The translations under genes and the position numbers were made by a program. From positions 806,001-870,000 of the forward strand of contig NZ_CP031963.1 of assembly GCF_003443675.1 (NCBI RefSeq): a stretch of DNA of 64,000 bases. Reading direction: 5' to 3'. Shown piece after piece: positions 17,707-27,255 of the stretch. Source of the DNA: Aquimarina sp. BL5 (GTDB lineage: Bacteria; Bacteroidota; Bacteroidia; Flavobacteriales; Flavobacteriaceae). Numbering within the stretch: the first letter of the stretch is position 1; every line of letters starts with the position of its first letter. The notes under the pieces are model-generated. The model made no database searches. It saw nothing but the letters and a program-made list of their open reading frames with translations, and was not told where the DNA came from.

Positions 17707-18435
17707 CTATTTATTACGAACATAAACCAATTTAAACTTTCGATTACTTTGATCTCTTTGCTCTATCTCAAATTGTGTTAGTGACTTAAATAAAGGTGTT
17801 AACTTTTCGAACCCAAAATTTCTAGAATCAAAATTAGGTTGTTTTTTAAGAATAAGAGAACCTACATCTCCCATAAAAGCCCATCCATCTTCATCAGCAG
17901 CATCAGAAACAGAATTTCTTAGTAACCTCATTACTTTAGGAGTAATTTTATCTAAGTTAGATTTTTCTGACTTTTCTTTACCATCCTTTTTCTCCGTATC
18001 CTTATTCAGAATTTCTAGATAAATAAACTTATCACAAGCTACAATAAAGGGATCTGGTGTTTTCTTTTCTCCAAGTCCATATACGACAACACCCGCTTCT
18101 CTTAATCTCATAGCTAATTTAGTGAAATCACTATCAGAAGAAACTAAACAAAATCCATTAACTTTTTCTGAATATAAAATATCCATGGCATCTATAATCA
18201 TTGCAGAATCCGTTGCATTTTTACCGGTTGTATAGCTATATTGTTGAATAGGATTTATAGCATTTTCGAGTAGAACATTCTTCCATTTCGCCAAATATGG
18301 TTTGGTCCAGTCTCCATAAATCCGTTTAATGGTTGGTGTACCGTACTTGGTAATCTCTTCCATCATCTCTTTTAAATATTTTGCTGGTATATTATCGCCA
18401 TCAATTAAGACAGCTAATTTTGTATCTTTAATCAT
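17707..18435 (-). CDS. NYN-domain protein (LabA/DUF88-like)
   Basis: 242 aa. The NYN (PIN-like) nuclease fold is shown by acidic motifs AVLIDGDNIPAKYL (about residue 8), NATDSAMIIDAMDIL (about 73) and CLVSSDSDFTKLA (about 97), the usual metal-binding positions for a putative RNase. After a Lys/Glu-rich linker (about 145-160), the C-terminal 75 residues (MRLLRNSVSDAADEDGWAFMG) resemble an OST-HTH/LOTUS RNA-binding domain. It sits 52 bp upstream of the FAD oxidoreductase gene on the same strand. RNA target unknown. Confidence 0.88.
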   Translation of the reverse strand: MIKDTKLAVLIDGDNIPAKYLKEMMEEITKYGTPTIKRIYGDWTKPYLAKWKNVLLENAINPIQQYSYTTGKNATDSAMIIDAMDILYSEKVNGFCLVSSDSDFTKLAMRLREAGVVVYGLGEKKTPDPFIVACDKFIYLEILNKDTEKKDGKEKSEKSNLDKITPKVMRLLRNSVSDAADEDGWAFMGDVGSLILKKQPNFDSRNFGFEKLTPLFKSLTQFEIEQRDQSNRKFKLVYVRNK

Positions 18436-18489
18436 GTTTTTAAAGGTACGTAAATAGGATATCTAAAAAAAGTATTCAATACTAATCTA

Positions 18490-19224
18490 ATGACCATACG
18501 AGAAATACTAAAAAACACTCTACATCGACCTTGGGACATACCTAATGAACCTTGGAAATACTACCAAGAGTGGAATAACGCAATTTTCCTTCATTGGAAA
18601 GTAGATTATGATGAACTTAAGAATTTTGTTCCTAAAGAATTGGAAATAGATTTGTTTGAGGGAAATGCCTGGGTTTCATTAGTAGCATTTTCTATGGAAA
18701 AAATTAGACCGAAACATCTTCCATACTTTCCTCCTATTTCTAATTTTGAAGAAATCAATATTCGAACATACATCAAATCAGGAAAAAAGACAGGAGTTTA
18801 TTTCTTAAGTATTGAAGGAGGAAAAAAGATTTCTTGTAAAATCGCCAGAAAAATTTCTGAATTACCTTATCGATATTCTAAAATGAAAAGAAAATCAGGT
18901 TTCTACACTTCATCTAATAATAGTTTTAGAGACGTATTTAAAATTCAATTTAATTTAGGAAAAGAACAAAAAACTAAATCCAATTTAGATATTTGGTTAA
19001 CAGAACGCTATGCCCTTTTTCAGGATACCCAAGATGCTATTAATGAATACGAAATCCATCATCCAGAATGGCCGTTACAAGAAATAGAAATTAAAAGTTT
19101 AAGCGTTCAGTATGCTCGTTTTATGAACTTACTAAAAGGAACTCCTAATCAAATTGGATATTCTAAAGGATTGCAAGTAATTGCTTGGGGAATGAATAAA
19201 AAAAGTAAAGCTGATTATAATTAA
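18490..19224 (+). CDS. DUF2071 (YqjF-like) protein
   Basis: 244 aa cytosolic protein with the family opening HRPWDIPNEPWKYYQEWNNAIFLHWKVDYDEL (abridged here to HRPW...FLHW) near residue 12 and SLVAFSMEKIRP near 62. DUF2071 members occur widely without a defined reaction. The adjacent VOC gene starts 29 bp later, so the two may be cotranscribed. Confidence 0.85.
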   Translation: MTIREILKNTLHRPWDIPNEPWKYYQEWNNAIFLHWKVDYDELKNFVPKELEIDLFEGNAWVSLVAFSMEKIRPKHLPYFPPISNFEEINIRTYIKSGKKTGVYFLSIEGGKKISCKIARKISELPYRYSKMKRKSGFYTSSNNSFRDVFKIQFNLGKEQKTKSNLDIWLTERYALFQDTQDAINEYEIHHPEWPLQEIEIKSLSVQYARFMNLLKGTPNQIGYSKGLQVIAWGMNKKSKADYN

Positions 19225-19253
19225 ATACATTTTAATAAAAGTTAAACTAAAAA

Positions 19254-19910
19254 GTGGAGATTAAATTTTTAAAAATATTTTCAAAAAACATAGAAGCTCA
19301 GAAAGAGTTTTACAAAAACATTCTAGAGTTTTCCTATGAATTGGAATCTAACGGTTTTAAAATCAAAACTCAAGAAAACACTTTGTCCTTTGAAAAGTCC
19401 GAAAAGGAGTATTATTATCATTTTGCATTTTTAATACCAACAGGTTCAATCTATAAAGCAATTGACTTTTTAGAGAATAAAAACATTTTTCTTTTACCAT
19501 ATAAAGGAGAGAAAATAATCCAATTCGATAGTGGAAGAGCCATTTATTTTTATGATAAGGATAAAAATATAGTTGAATTTATTGAACGGCCCTTAGTAAA
19601 CTATCCTAAAAGCAATAGTTTTTCTATTGATCAGGTAATAAAGCTTAATGAAATAGGATTGCCTCATATAAATCCTATAAAAATGGCAAATACTTTAATT
19701 AATAAATTCGGAATTAATCCTATAAACAGAAATAGTTTTAGAGAAAACTTTTGTTGGGTTGGCGATCATAACGGAGTGATTATTGTAACGGAAGAAGGAA
19801 GAAATTGGCTCCCAACGGATAGACCTGGAATTATAAATGATTTCACCATCTGTTATCAAGAAAATGGAATAGAATACAACATCTCTTTTGAAAACAACGA
19901 AGTAAAATAA
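19254..19910 (+). CDS. VOC (glyoxalase/bleomycin-resistance fold) protein
   Basis: 218 aa from a GTG start. The first 115 residues form a VOC half-domain (FLKIFSKNIEAQKEFYKNILEF, ending FYDKDKNIVEFIERP), and the second half is a degenerate repeat (GLPHINPIKMANTLINKFG, then WVGDHNGVIIVTEEGRNW). Metal-binding residues are not obvious. Such proteins may be dioxygenases, isomerases or binding proteins. Position after the DUF2071 gene gives no specific clue. Confidence 0.75.
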   Translation: MEIKFLKIFSKNIEAQKEFYKNILEFSYELESNGFKIKTQENTLSFEKSEKEYYYHFAFLIPTGSIYKAIDFLENKNIFLLPYKGEKIIQFDSGRAIYFYDKDKNIVEFIERPLVNYPKSNSFSIDQVIKLNEIGLPHINPIKMANTLINKFGINPINRNSFRENFCWVGDHNGVIIVTEEGRNWLPTDRPGIINDFTICYQENGIEYNISFENNEVK

Positions 19911-20084
19911 AGAAATAAAAGTTCTTTTTATCAAAAAAAACACTAATAGCAGTTTTTAATCCGAAAAAACGAAGCTTTTGTCGATCCTTTCTGTTACTAG
20001 GGTTTACAAGGTTTTATACCAATAAACAGCATTTATTTATATCTCAATTACGCTGTTTTAACCTTTTATTAATATATAAGTTTC

Positions 20085-20092
20085 TATATTTG
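20085..20092 (+). promoter_or_regulatory. -7 box of the outer-membrane barrel gene
   Basis: TATATTTG, exact TAnnTTTG match, 25 bp before the ATG. Confidence 0.45.
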
Positions 20093-20117
20093 ATTTGAAC
20101 AATCAATAATTAGACTT

Positions 20118-20627
20118 ATGAAAAAACTATTTTTTTTAGCCATTGCGCTTATCGGTTTTACCACAGTTTCAAATGCACAAAGTATTAAATTTGGTGTTAA
20201 AGGAGGTGTGAATTTTGCTAATGTAGATTCTCGATTTGACACTGATGCCAGAACTGGTTTTCATCTAGGAGCGGTAGCAACTATAGGCTTACCTGGTAAA
20301 TTTGCTATTCAACCAGAAGTTTTATATTCTGCCCAAGGAACTGATGATTTAAAAGTAGATTACATCAACGTTCCAATTTTAGTGAAATACAAATTTCTAA
20401 AGTTTCTTAGTTTCGAAGCAGGACCACAATTTGGTGTTGTTGTCAATGATGATTATCAGGTGGGAGAACCAGAAAGCTTTGATGTAAGTGTTGCTGCTGG
20501 AGTTGGTGTTTCCTTTGCAAAATTCTTCGCTCAAGCTAGATACAATCATGGAGTAACAGACATTGATGATGCTATTGGTAGTCAAAATAGAACTTTTCAG
20601 CTTTCTGTAGGATACTATATTTTCTAA
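20118..20627 (+). CDS. Outer-membrane beta-barrel protein (PorT-like fold)
   Basis: 169 aa with a Sec signal (MKKLFFLAIALIGFTTVSNAQ) and an eight-strand-type barrel starting SIKFGVKGGVNFANV and ending in an aromatic terminal strand (FQLSVGYYIF). This is the outer membrane protein beta-barrel domain common in Bacteroidota. No specific ligand or partner is visible. It has its own promoter box and terminator. Confidence 0.85.
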   Translation: MKKLFFLAIALIGFTTVSNAQSIKFGVKGGVNFANVDSRFDTDARTGFHLGAVATIGLPGKFAIQPEVLYSAQGTDDLKVDYINVPILVKYKFLKFLSFEAGPQFGVVVNDDYQVGEPESFDVSVAAGVGVSFAKFFAQARYNHGVTDIDDAIGSQNRTFQLSVGYYIF

Positions 20628-20646
20628 CAAGAAATATAACAATTAT

Positions 20647-20679
20647 AAAAAAAGCAGAAGTTAAACTTCTGCTTTTTTT
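20647..20679. terminator. Bidirectional terminator
   Basis: 15-bp perfect stem (seven A's then GCAGAAGT, paired with ACTTCTGC then seven T's) with a 3-nt loop. Serves both the barrel gene and the convergent helicase gene. Confidence 0.93.
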
Positions 20680-20682
20680 ATT

Positions 20683-21912
20683 TTACGATCTTTTACGTCT
20701 TCTATTATTATTTCTATTATTACGTTTAGGTCTTCCTTGCTGATTTTTCTTTGGTGGTGCAGCGTTATAATCAAAAATAAAACTTGGTTCAAAACCTTCT
20801 ATGGTTTCTTTAGGTAGCGTTAATCCTAGTAATTTCTCTATTCCTTTTACGTATGCTACTTCTTCCTGAGAAACTAAAGAGATTGCTTCTCCACTTGCTC
20901 CTGCTCTACCGGTACGACCGATTCTATGCACATAATCTTCAGAAATATTTGGTAATTCATAATTGATTACATGTGGTAATAAAGGGATATCCAATCCTCT
21001 AGCAGCAATATCAGTTGCTACTAATACTCTAATTTTATTTTGTTTAAAACCTGCCAATGCTTTTGTTCTTGCTCCTTGACTTTTATTTCCGTGTATTGCG
21101 GCAGATGTGATTCCGTTTTTTACTAACTTTTCGCTTAAACGATTTGCTCCGTGTTTAGTTCTAGTAAAGATCAAAACTTGCTTCCAATTTCCTTCAGAAA
21201 TTAATTTAATAACGACTTCGTTTTTCTTAGCCTTATCAACCTTATACATCTTTTGATCTACCTTCTCTGCAGTTGTATTCTCTGGAGCTGCTTCTACAGA
21301 TACAGGGTGATGTAAAATCCCGTTAGCCAACTTTTTGATTTCCTTAGAGAATGTAGCAGAAAATAATAAGTTCTGTCTTTTCTTAGGCAATAGTGCGAGT
21401 ATTTTATTGATATCTCTCTGAAATCCCATATCCAGCATTCTATCCGCTTCATCCAATACTAGAATCTCAGTTTTTGCCAGAGAAAGTGCTCTCTGACTAT
21501 GCAAATCTAGTAAGCGGCCAGGAGTAGCAACTAATATATCAACTCCATTTCTTAGAGATCTGATCTGTGGATTAGCATTTACACCTCCAAAAACTACCAT
21601 AGACCTCAAATCTACAAATTCACTATATGCTTTTACATTATCTAATATTTGGGCAGCTAGTTCTCTGGTTGGAGTTAATATTAATGCTCTAATAGGTCTT
21701 TTTCTGTAATGTTGACCTTGCGATAATAACTGAAGTATCGGTAATGTAAAACCAGCTGTTTTACCAGTTCCCGTTTGAGCCGATGCTAATACATCTTTTC
21801 TTTCTAAAATTGGTGGTATTGCTTTTTCCTGAATTGGAGAAGGAACAGTATATCCTTTTTTATCGATTGCTTTTAATAAAGCATCGGATAATCCTAATGA
21901 ATTAAATGACAT
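20683..21912 (-). CDS. DEAD-box RNA helicase (RhlE-like)
   Basis: 409 aa ATP-dependent RNA helicase. Motifs in order: Q motif [10 protein letters not shown], Walker [15 protein letters not shown] (about residue 44), [20 protein letters not shown] box [16 protein letters not shown], then [10 protein letters not shown]. The C-terminus is an Asn/Arg-rich basic tail typical of RhlE-type helicases. Likely role in ribosome assembly or RNA turnover. Single-gene unit with promoter box and terminator. Confidence 0.95.
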   Translation of the reverse strand: MSFNSLGLSDALLKAIDKKGYTVPSPIQEKAIPPILERKDVLASAQTGTGKTAGFTLPILQLLSQGQHYRKRPIRALILTPTRELAAQILDNVKAYSEFVDLRSMVVFGGVNANPQIRSLRNGVDILVATPGRLLDLHSQRALSLAKTEILVLDEADRMLDMGFQRDINKILALLPKKRQNLLFSATFSKEIKKLANGILHHPVSVEAAPENTTAEKVDQKMYKVDKAKKNEVVIKLISEGNWKQVLIFTRTKHGANRLSEKLVKNGITSAAIHGNKSQGARTKALAGFKQNKIRVLVATDIAARGLDIPLLPHVINYELPNISEDYVHRIGRTGRAGASGEAISLVSQEEVAYVKGIEKLLGLTLPKETIEGFEPSFIFDYNAAPPKKNQQGRPKRNNRNNNRRRKRS

Positions 21913-21968
21913 ATAAATTGTTTAAGAAACAACAATCTATTACGTTATGCCATTTCTGAATGCAGCAG

Positions 21969-21976
21969 CAAAGGTA
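21969..21976 (-). promoter_or_regulatory. -7 box of the helicase gene
   Basis: TACCTTTG on the minus strand, exact TAnnTTTG match, 56 bp upstream of the ATG. Confidence 0.4.
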
Positions 21977-22176
21977 CGCCTATTTTTTAGTATTAAAATT
22001 TTCTTAATAGTTTTCTCTATTTATTTGAAATCTAACTCAAAAAATACTTTATTTATTACAAAATGTATTACTCCATTATCAAATTTAAATTCTTGTGTTT
22101 TATAAATACAAAGTGGCTCTTCGCTATATTAGCTAATTGTAGAAATGATTATTGAAATAACTAATTTAAAGACATT

Positions 22177-22974
22177 ATGCAATCTAAGTATATCTTTAAT
22201 CCGATTTTTATCAGTTCGTTATTGATTCTTTTGATAAATGATTTCTTTCTTAAATATGCCTTTCATAATTGGATTACCGGAAAATTATCTGACATATTTG
22301 GAATTATAGTTTTTGCTTTATTTTTAACAGCGTTTACCAGTAAATTTAAAAAAAGCATATTTATAATTACAGCCTTTGCTTTTAGCTTTTGGAAAACATC
22401 TTATAGCCAACCTATTATTGAATTTTGGAATACTTTAAAAATTATACAATTTGACAGAACCATAGATTATACTGATATTATTTGTGTTTTAGTCTTAATC
22501 CCCTTATATCAATACAGCCCTTCCATTCTTTTAATTAAGTCTAAAACGATAGTATTTAAGTTAGTCAAACCTGCTTTAATAAGTATAACTTTCTTTGCTA
22601 TATTAAGTACTTCGCAAAGACGTTATCTAATACCATCTTCCATGAAATTAGACAAAAATATTACTATTAAAATGTCTAATGATTCATTTTTCCGTCAATT
22701 AGAAAAAGATAAGATCAACTACCAAAAAGATGATATATTGATTGTAAAAAGAGATACTTTTGACAAGTATATTCTTAGAAATATTGTTTTAGATTACGAT
22801 ACAATACAAAAAGTAACCATCGGTGTAAGAGAAAGAAAAAATAAAACCAAAGTATATATAGATAGTTTGGTGAATATAAAAGATGATAAAAGTTATTATT
22901 TTACCGTTAATAAAAAATGGTTAAAAACATATAAAGTAGATTTGATAGAATTATTGAATAATACAAATAAGTAA
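22177..22974 (+). CDS. Membrane protein of unknown function with KLSDxxGI motif
   Basis: 265 aa. About four transmembrane segments lie in the first 150 residues, with the motif NWITGKLSDIFGIIVFALF near residue 30. After a further hydrophobic segment (residues about 128-148) the last 110 residues are polar and Lys-rich, presumably extracytoplasmic or cytosolic. I recognise the GKLSD motif from a set of unnamed membrane proteins but no function. Stands alone. Confidence 0.7.
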   Translation: MQSKYIFNPIFISSLLILLINDFFLKYAFHNWITGKLSDIFGIIVFALFLTAFTSKFKKSIFIITAFAFSFWKTSYSQPIIEFWNTLKIIQFDRTIDYTDIICVLVLIPLYQYSPSILLIKSKTIVFKLVKPALISITFFAILSTSQRRYLIPSSMKLDKNITIKMSNDSFFRQLEKDKINYQKDDILIVKRDTFDKYILRNIVLDYDTIQKVTIGVRERKNKTKVYIDSLVNIKDDKSYYFTVNKKWLKTYKVDLIELLNNTNK

Positions 22975-23050
22975 AACTATTTGATCGGTTACGTTATTTT
23001 CTTACCCTAAAAATTCGTTAAGCCTAAACGGTCAATAACAAATCTTATAG

Positions 23051-23058
23051 TATATTTG
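23051..23058 (+). promoter_or_regulatory. -7 box of the BatA-domain gene
   Basis: TATATTTG, exact match, 17 bp before the ATG. Confidence 0.4.
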
Positions 23059-23075
23059 ACAAACGTTAATCAAGA

Positions 23076-25001
23076 ATGCAATTTAGACACCCAGAATTTC
23101 TTTATGCTTTATTTGCACTTGTTATTCCTATTATAGTCCATTTATTTCAATTACGTCGTTTTCAGAAGGTATCTTTTACCAATGTACAATTTCTAAAAGC
23201 GGTTACAATACAGACACGTAAAAGTTCTCAGATAAAAAAATGGTTAACACTTCTTGCTAGATTATTGGCTCTAGCGGGACTTATTATTGCTTTTGCGCAA
23301 CCGTTTTTAGCTTCAGAAGAAATCGTTGGTAAGAAAAGTGAAACAGCAATTTACCTGGATAATTCTTTTAGTATGCAAGCCAAAGGCTCTAAAGGTCCTT
23401 TGTTACAGAGAGCTATCCAAGAGCTATTGAGTGTATTACCAGAAGATGAAACGATCTCTATCTTTACGAATACCAAAACATTTAAGGATGTTAGTAAAAA
23501 AGACATTCAGAATGATTTACTTCAACTCGAATACACATCCAATCAAATACCTTATAGTGCAGCATACCTAAAAGGAAAACAACTTATCGGAAATGCTCCA
23601 GAAACTATTAAAAGGATCATTATGGTCTCTGATTTTCAGCAAAAAAATGAAGCTTTTGATCTTCCATTTGATGCTGATACCGAAACAAATTTTGTGCAAC
23701 TAAAACCAGTAACTCGTCAAAATATTTCGATAGACAGTCTTTCATTACAGCGTAATACAAATAATGAATTAGTTCTTAATGTTCTAGTGAGTAATACAGA
23801 TGCTAATGCAGATAATGTATCTCTTGCCTTTTATAATGACGAAAAGTTATTAGCAAAAACCTCTGTTTCAATTCCTAAAAATGGGACAATTAGCACCCAG
23901 TTTAAAATTGATGAAAACATCAAAGTTAATGGTCGTATTGTACTAGAAGACCCTGCCTTAACCTTTGATAATTCTAGATATTTCACCATTAATACGCCAG
24001 AAAAGATTAAAGTCTTGGCCATCAATGAAGCAAACGATAGTTTTATAAAAAACATTTATACCGCTGATGAATTCTTTCTAATAAGTACAGTACTGGAAAA
24101 GCTAAATTATAATGATATTAGTAATTCTAATCTGGTGCTAATTAACGAAATGAAACAAATTCCGGTCTCATTAATCAATGCGCTTAAATCATTCGAAGAT
24201 CAAGGCGGTACCATATGTTTTATTCCCGCTACAGATGGCAATATTGTTTCGTACCAACAACTAATTAATAGTTTTTCTAAAGAAGGTTTATTAGAATTAA
24301 ATACGTTAGAAAAAAGAATAACCGGTATTAATTTTTCGCACCCACTATATAGAGGAGTTTTTGACAAAAGAATAACTAATTTTCAATATCCTAAAGTTAA
24401 TTCATTCTATAGAACCAATTCTGATAATAGTATTTTATCTTTCGAGGATCGTACACCCTTTTTATATAAGACAAATTCTTTGTACATCTTTACAGCATCA
24501 ATTAATAACGAGAATTCTAATTTTAAGAATTCGCCACTAATTGTTCCAACCTTATATAATATAGGGAAACAAAGTTTACAACTCTCCGATATATCATATA
24601 CTATAGGACAAACGAACACTTATGATATTCCGATATCTTTAGGACAGGATGGAATATTATCTTTAGAATCGAAGGAAGAAAGTAATATCCCTCTCCAACA
24701 AAGCTTTGCTACCAAAGTAAGAATTACAACGGATGAAGTGCCTACAAAGGCTGGAATATATGCGTTAAAAGATAAAGAACAACTTATCCAAAATGTAAGC
24801 TATAACTACAATACTTCAGAAAGTGATTTACAATATTACGACCTTTCTACTACGACAGAATATGAAGTAAATGATTCTATAACATCCCTATTTGAACAAA
24901 TAAAAGAAGAAAGTAGTATTCATGAACTTTGGAAATGGTTTATTATTTTTGCTCTGATTTTCTTATTAATTGAAATCCTATTATTAAAATATCTAAAATG
25001 A
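23076..25001 (+). CDS. BatA-domain / VWA-like membrane protein
   Basis: 641 aa. The N-terminal BatA domain (FRHPEFLYALFALVIPIIVHLFQLRR) has two transmembrane helices (about residues 5-25 and 60-78), followed by a VWA-like region starting TAIYLDNSFSMQAKG, with a partial MIDAS DxSxS as DNSFS. A C-terminal helix (about 615-637) anchors the end. Family members are linked to aerotolerance operons in Bacteroidota, but here the neighbour is a dihydroorotase homologue whose ATG overlaps this stop codon (ATGA, 24998-25001), implying translational coupling. Confidence 0.88.
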   Translation: MQFRHPEFLYALFALVIPIIVHLFQLRRFQKVSFTNVQFLKAVTIQTRKSSQIKKWLTLLARLLALAGLIIAFAQPFLASEEIVGKKSETAIYLDNSFSMQAKGSKGPLLQRAIQELLSVLPEDETISIFTNTKTFKDVSKKDIQNDLLQLEYTSNQIPYSAAYLKGKQLIGNAPETIKRIIMVSDFQQKNEAFDLPFDADTETNFVQLKPVTRQNISIDSLSLQRNTNNELVLNVLVSNTDANADNVSLAFYNDEKLLAKTSVSIPKNGTISTQFKIDENIKVNGRIVLEDPALTFDNSRYFTINTPEKIKVLAINEANDSFIKNIYTADEFFLISTVLEKLNYNDISNSNLVLINEMKQIPVSLINALKSFEDQGGTICFIPATDGNIVSYQQLINSFSKEGLLELNTLEKRITGINFSHPLYRGVFDKRITNFQYPKVNSFYRTNSDNSILSFEDRTPFLYKTNSLYIFTASINNENSNFKNSPLIVPTLYNIGKQSLQLSDISYTIGQTNTYDIPISLGQDGILSLESKEESNIPLQQSFATKVRITTDEVPTKAGIYALKDKEQLIQNVSYNYNTSESDLQYYDLSTTTEYEVNDSITSLFEQIKEESSIHELWKWFIIFALIFLLIEILLLKYLK

Positions 25002-26251
25002 ATTTCTTATTAAAGGCTGCTACCATTATTGATCCCTCTTCGCCCTTTCATAATCAAACGGTAGATATTCTCATCGAAAACGGAATAATTAAGGATATTG
25101 ATGCTTTGATTGATGCTAAGGAAAATGTAGAAGAAATTAAACTGGACACACTGCACGTATCACAAGGATGGTTTGATAGTAGCGTAAGTTTTGGAGAACC
25201 AGGATATGAAGAACGAGAAACTATAAACAATGGATTAACTGTCGCTGCTAAAAGTGGTTTTACCAGTATAGCTATTAATCCAAATACCTTACCAATCACA
25301 GATACAGGTGCCTCTGTAGGCTTCCTAAAAGGAAAAGCATTACAGAACCCTGTCAACCTCCACCCTATTGGATCCTTAACAACCAAATCTGAGGGTATCG
25401 ATATGGCGGAGCTATATGATATGAAACAAGCTGGAGCCGTAGCCTTTGGAGATTATAAGAAATCTGTTAGAAATCCAAACTTGCTTAAAATAGCTTTATT
25501 ATATGCTCAAAACTTTGATGGGCTTGTACTTTCTTTTCCACAAGATAATAGTATTGCAGGAAAAGGCATGGTAAATGAAGAAGAACAAAGCACATTACTC
25601 GGACTAAAAGGAATTCCTGCGCTGGCAGAAGAATTACAAATCTCCAGAGATCTTTTCCTACTGGAATATACTGGAGGAAAATTACATATTCCAACAATAT
25701 CCACAGCTAAGTCTGTTCAATTAATCAGAGAGGCTAAAGCGAATGGATTACAAGTAAGCTGTAGCGTTTCTGTACATCATTTATCTCTTACCGATGATGA
25801 GCTGACTACTTTTGAAACTAATTACAAAGTATTACCTCCGTTGAGGACCCAAAAAGATGTAAATTCTTTAATAGAAGGTGTTAAGGATGGAACTATCGAT
25901 ATGGTAACCGGCGATCACCAACCTATGGATATTGAACATAAAAAGGTAGAGTTTGATAATGCGAAATATGGAACTATTGGTTTAGAAAGTGCATTTGGAA
26001 TACTAAATAGTATACTAAGTGTTGACCAAACTATAGCACTACTTACACAAGGAAAATCAATTTTTGGAATCGAAAGTATTTCTATTGATAAAGGAAATAA
26101 AGCCGATTTATCCTTATTCACACCAAAAGGGAATACAACATTTGTAGAAAAAAATATACTATCGACTTCTAAAAATAGTGCGTTTCTAAATAAGACTATA
26201 AAAGGAAGTACATATGGAATTGTCGGTAATGGCCAGTTAATATTGAAGTAA
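24998..26251 (+). CDS. Dihydroorotase-like protein, probably inactive
   Basis: 417 aa amidohydrolase-fold protein related to the longer type dihydroorotase. The fold landmarks remain (FGEPGYEERETINNG, NPNTLPITDTG, VSVHHLSLTDDE), but the first metal motif HxH, normally preceding the REPG-like stretch, is replaced (GWFDSSVSFGEPG), and the late DHAPH motif is GDHQPMD. Loss of these ligands makes hydrolysis of dihydroorotate unlikely; non-catalytic homologues of this sort exist as partners of aspartate transcarbamoylase. Coupled to the BatA-domain gene. Not given a pyrC symbol for this reason. Confidence 0.8.
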   Translation: MNFLLKAATIIDPSSPFHNQTVDILIENGIIKDIDALIDAKENVEEIKLDTLHVSQGWFDSSVSFGEPGYEERETINNGLTVAAKSGFTSIAINPNTLPITDTGASVGFLKGKALQNPVNLHPIGSLTTKSEGIDMAELYDMKQAGAVAFGDYKKSVRNPNLLKIALLYAQNFDGLVLSFPQDNSIAGKGMVNEEEQSTLLGLKGIPALAEELQISRDLFLLEYTGGKLHIPTISTAKSVQLIREAKANGLQVSCSVSVHHLSLTDDELTTFETNYKVLPPLRTQKDVNSLIEGVKDGTIDMVTGDHQPMDIEHKKVEFDNAKYGTIGLESAFGILNSILSVDQTIALLTQGKSIFGIESISIDKGNKADLSLFTPKGNTTFVEKNILSTSKNSAFLNKTIKGSTYGIVGNGQLILK

Positions 26252-26333
26252 AATAGTATTTTAACAATATCTGCTTATAATGAATACTTCTTATACCTAT
26301 CACAGATCTATTTCTTTGATAGTATAACTAAAA

Positions 26334-26687
26334 ATGAATAACAAAATAATAGCAATCATGGAATCAGATTACGAAAAACAAGGAAAAACAGCAGCTGTTA
26401 TATCATACATTACGATTATTGGAACAATTATAGCCATTTTCATGAATCAAGATGATAAAAATACGTTTGCTAGTTTTCATATAAGACAAGCTTTAGGTAT
26501 CAATATTGGCTTTTATCTACTGGGTGCATTAGTAAGTATGTTTGATTCTTGGATAATTTCATCATCATTTTACATTTTCATCTTTGTTCTTTGGGTTTTT
26601 GGATTGATAACAGCTATAAAAGAAGAACAAAAAACTGTTCCAATCGTTGGGCCTTATTTTCAGGAGTGGTTTACTTTTATTAAATAA
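26334..26687 (+). CDS. Small DUF4870-like membrane protein
   Basis: 117 aa with three hydrophobic segments (about residues 20-40, 58-78, 82-102). The layout KTAAVISYITIIG...FASFHIRQALGINI...GLITAIKEEQKTVPIVGPYFQEW matches the DUF4870/Tic20-like small membrane protein group. ATG at 26334 chosen; an ATG at 26358 is also plausible. Lies 82 bp after the dihydroorotase-like gene on the same strand. Confidence 0.72.
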   Translation: MNNKIIAIMESDYEKQGKTAAVISYITIIGTIIAIFMNQDDKNTFASFHIRQALGINIGFYLLGALVSMFDSWIISSSFYIFIFVLWVFGLITAIKEEQKTVPIVGPYFQEWFTFIK

Positions 26688-26709
26688 ACATTATCTACAT
26701 ATATAATAT

Positions 26710-27057
26710 TTACTCAACAGCAAATTTAGTAAGTTTAAGATCCGCTGATAAGGTTATAACTAATATTATAGAATCACTCTCTGATTGCACTAAATACCTG
26801 TTACCGCCATCGTTATCCATAAAATCAAATTCTGAAAACTTGCCTTGATTTTCTAAGGTTTTAGTTACGAATTCCTTCACTTTATCAATGGTAAAAGTAG
26901 CTTGTAAATCAGTAGAGAATTGATCAAAAATTTTTTGTGCATCATTAGCATTATATGATTCGATTATAGTTTTCATTGTATTTCCATAATCAGCATCTGA
27001 TTGAGCTACACATATATGTAAACAAAAGAATAAACCAAAATATATCAATTTTTTCAT
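26710..27057 (-). CDS. Small secreted protein, DUF3887-like (paralogue A)
   Basis: 115 aa with a Sec signal (MKKLIYFGLFFCLHICVAQ). The body has YNANDAQKIFDQFSTDLQ and FTIDKVKEFV, a DUF3887-like pattern, and is clearly paralogous to the protein at 29588-29941 (shared YNA-DA-K-F, FS-DLQ, FT-DKV-F, RYLV-E). The two copies flank the porin and the PilJ-domain gene on the same strand, suggesting a common system. Function unknown. Confidence 0.78.
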   Translation of the reverse strand: MKKLIYFGLFFCLHICVAQSDADYGNTMKTIIESYNANDAQKIFDQFSTDLQATFTIDKVKEFVTKTLENQGKFSEFDFMDNDGGNRYLVQSESDSIILVITLSADLKLTKFAVE

Positions 27058-27126
27058 AGCAAAAGTAATTTTTAAAAGGTTTTAAGAAAAGGGAATATTC
27101 CACTAATTTTATCAAAAATAAGTATT

Positions 27127-27136
27127 AATACGTATT
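27127..27136. promoter_or_regulatory. AATACGTATT palindrome upstream of paralogue A
   Basis: Perfect 10-bp palindrome about 70 bp upstream of the ATG of the 26710-27057 gene; the same word occurs twice upstream of the porin gene. Candidate operator. Confidence 0.4.
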
Positions 27137-27192
27137 TAACAAATTAGAATTATACAATTTTAAGTTTGATATAGTAATAATTTAAAAATAAT

Positions 27193-27237
27193 ATTCAAAA
27201 AATCCTGATAAATCGTATGTATCAGGATTTTTTGAAT
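27193..27237 (-). terminator. Terminator after the porin gene
   Basis: 17-bp perfect stem (TTCAAAAAATCCTGATA and its complement) with a 9-nt loop, 19 bp beyond the porin stop codon. Confidence 0.92.
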
Positions 27238-27255
27238 AAAATATAATTAGGATAT

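Noticed and set aside
27060..27067. TACTTTTG on the minus strand as promoter of the 26710-27057 gene
   Set aside because: It ends only 2 bp before the ATG that the signal peptide requires, so transcription would start inside the gene.
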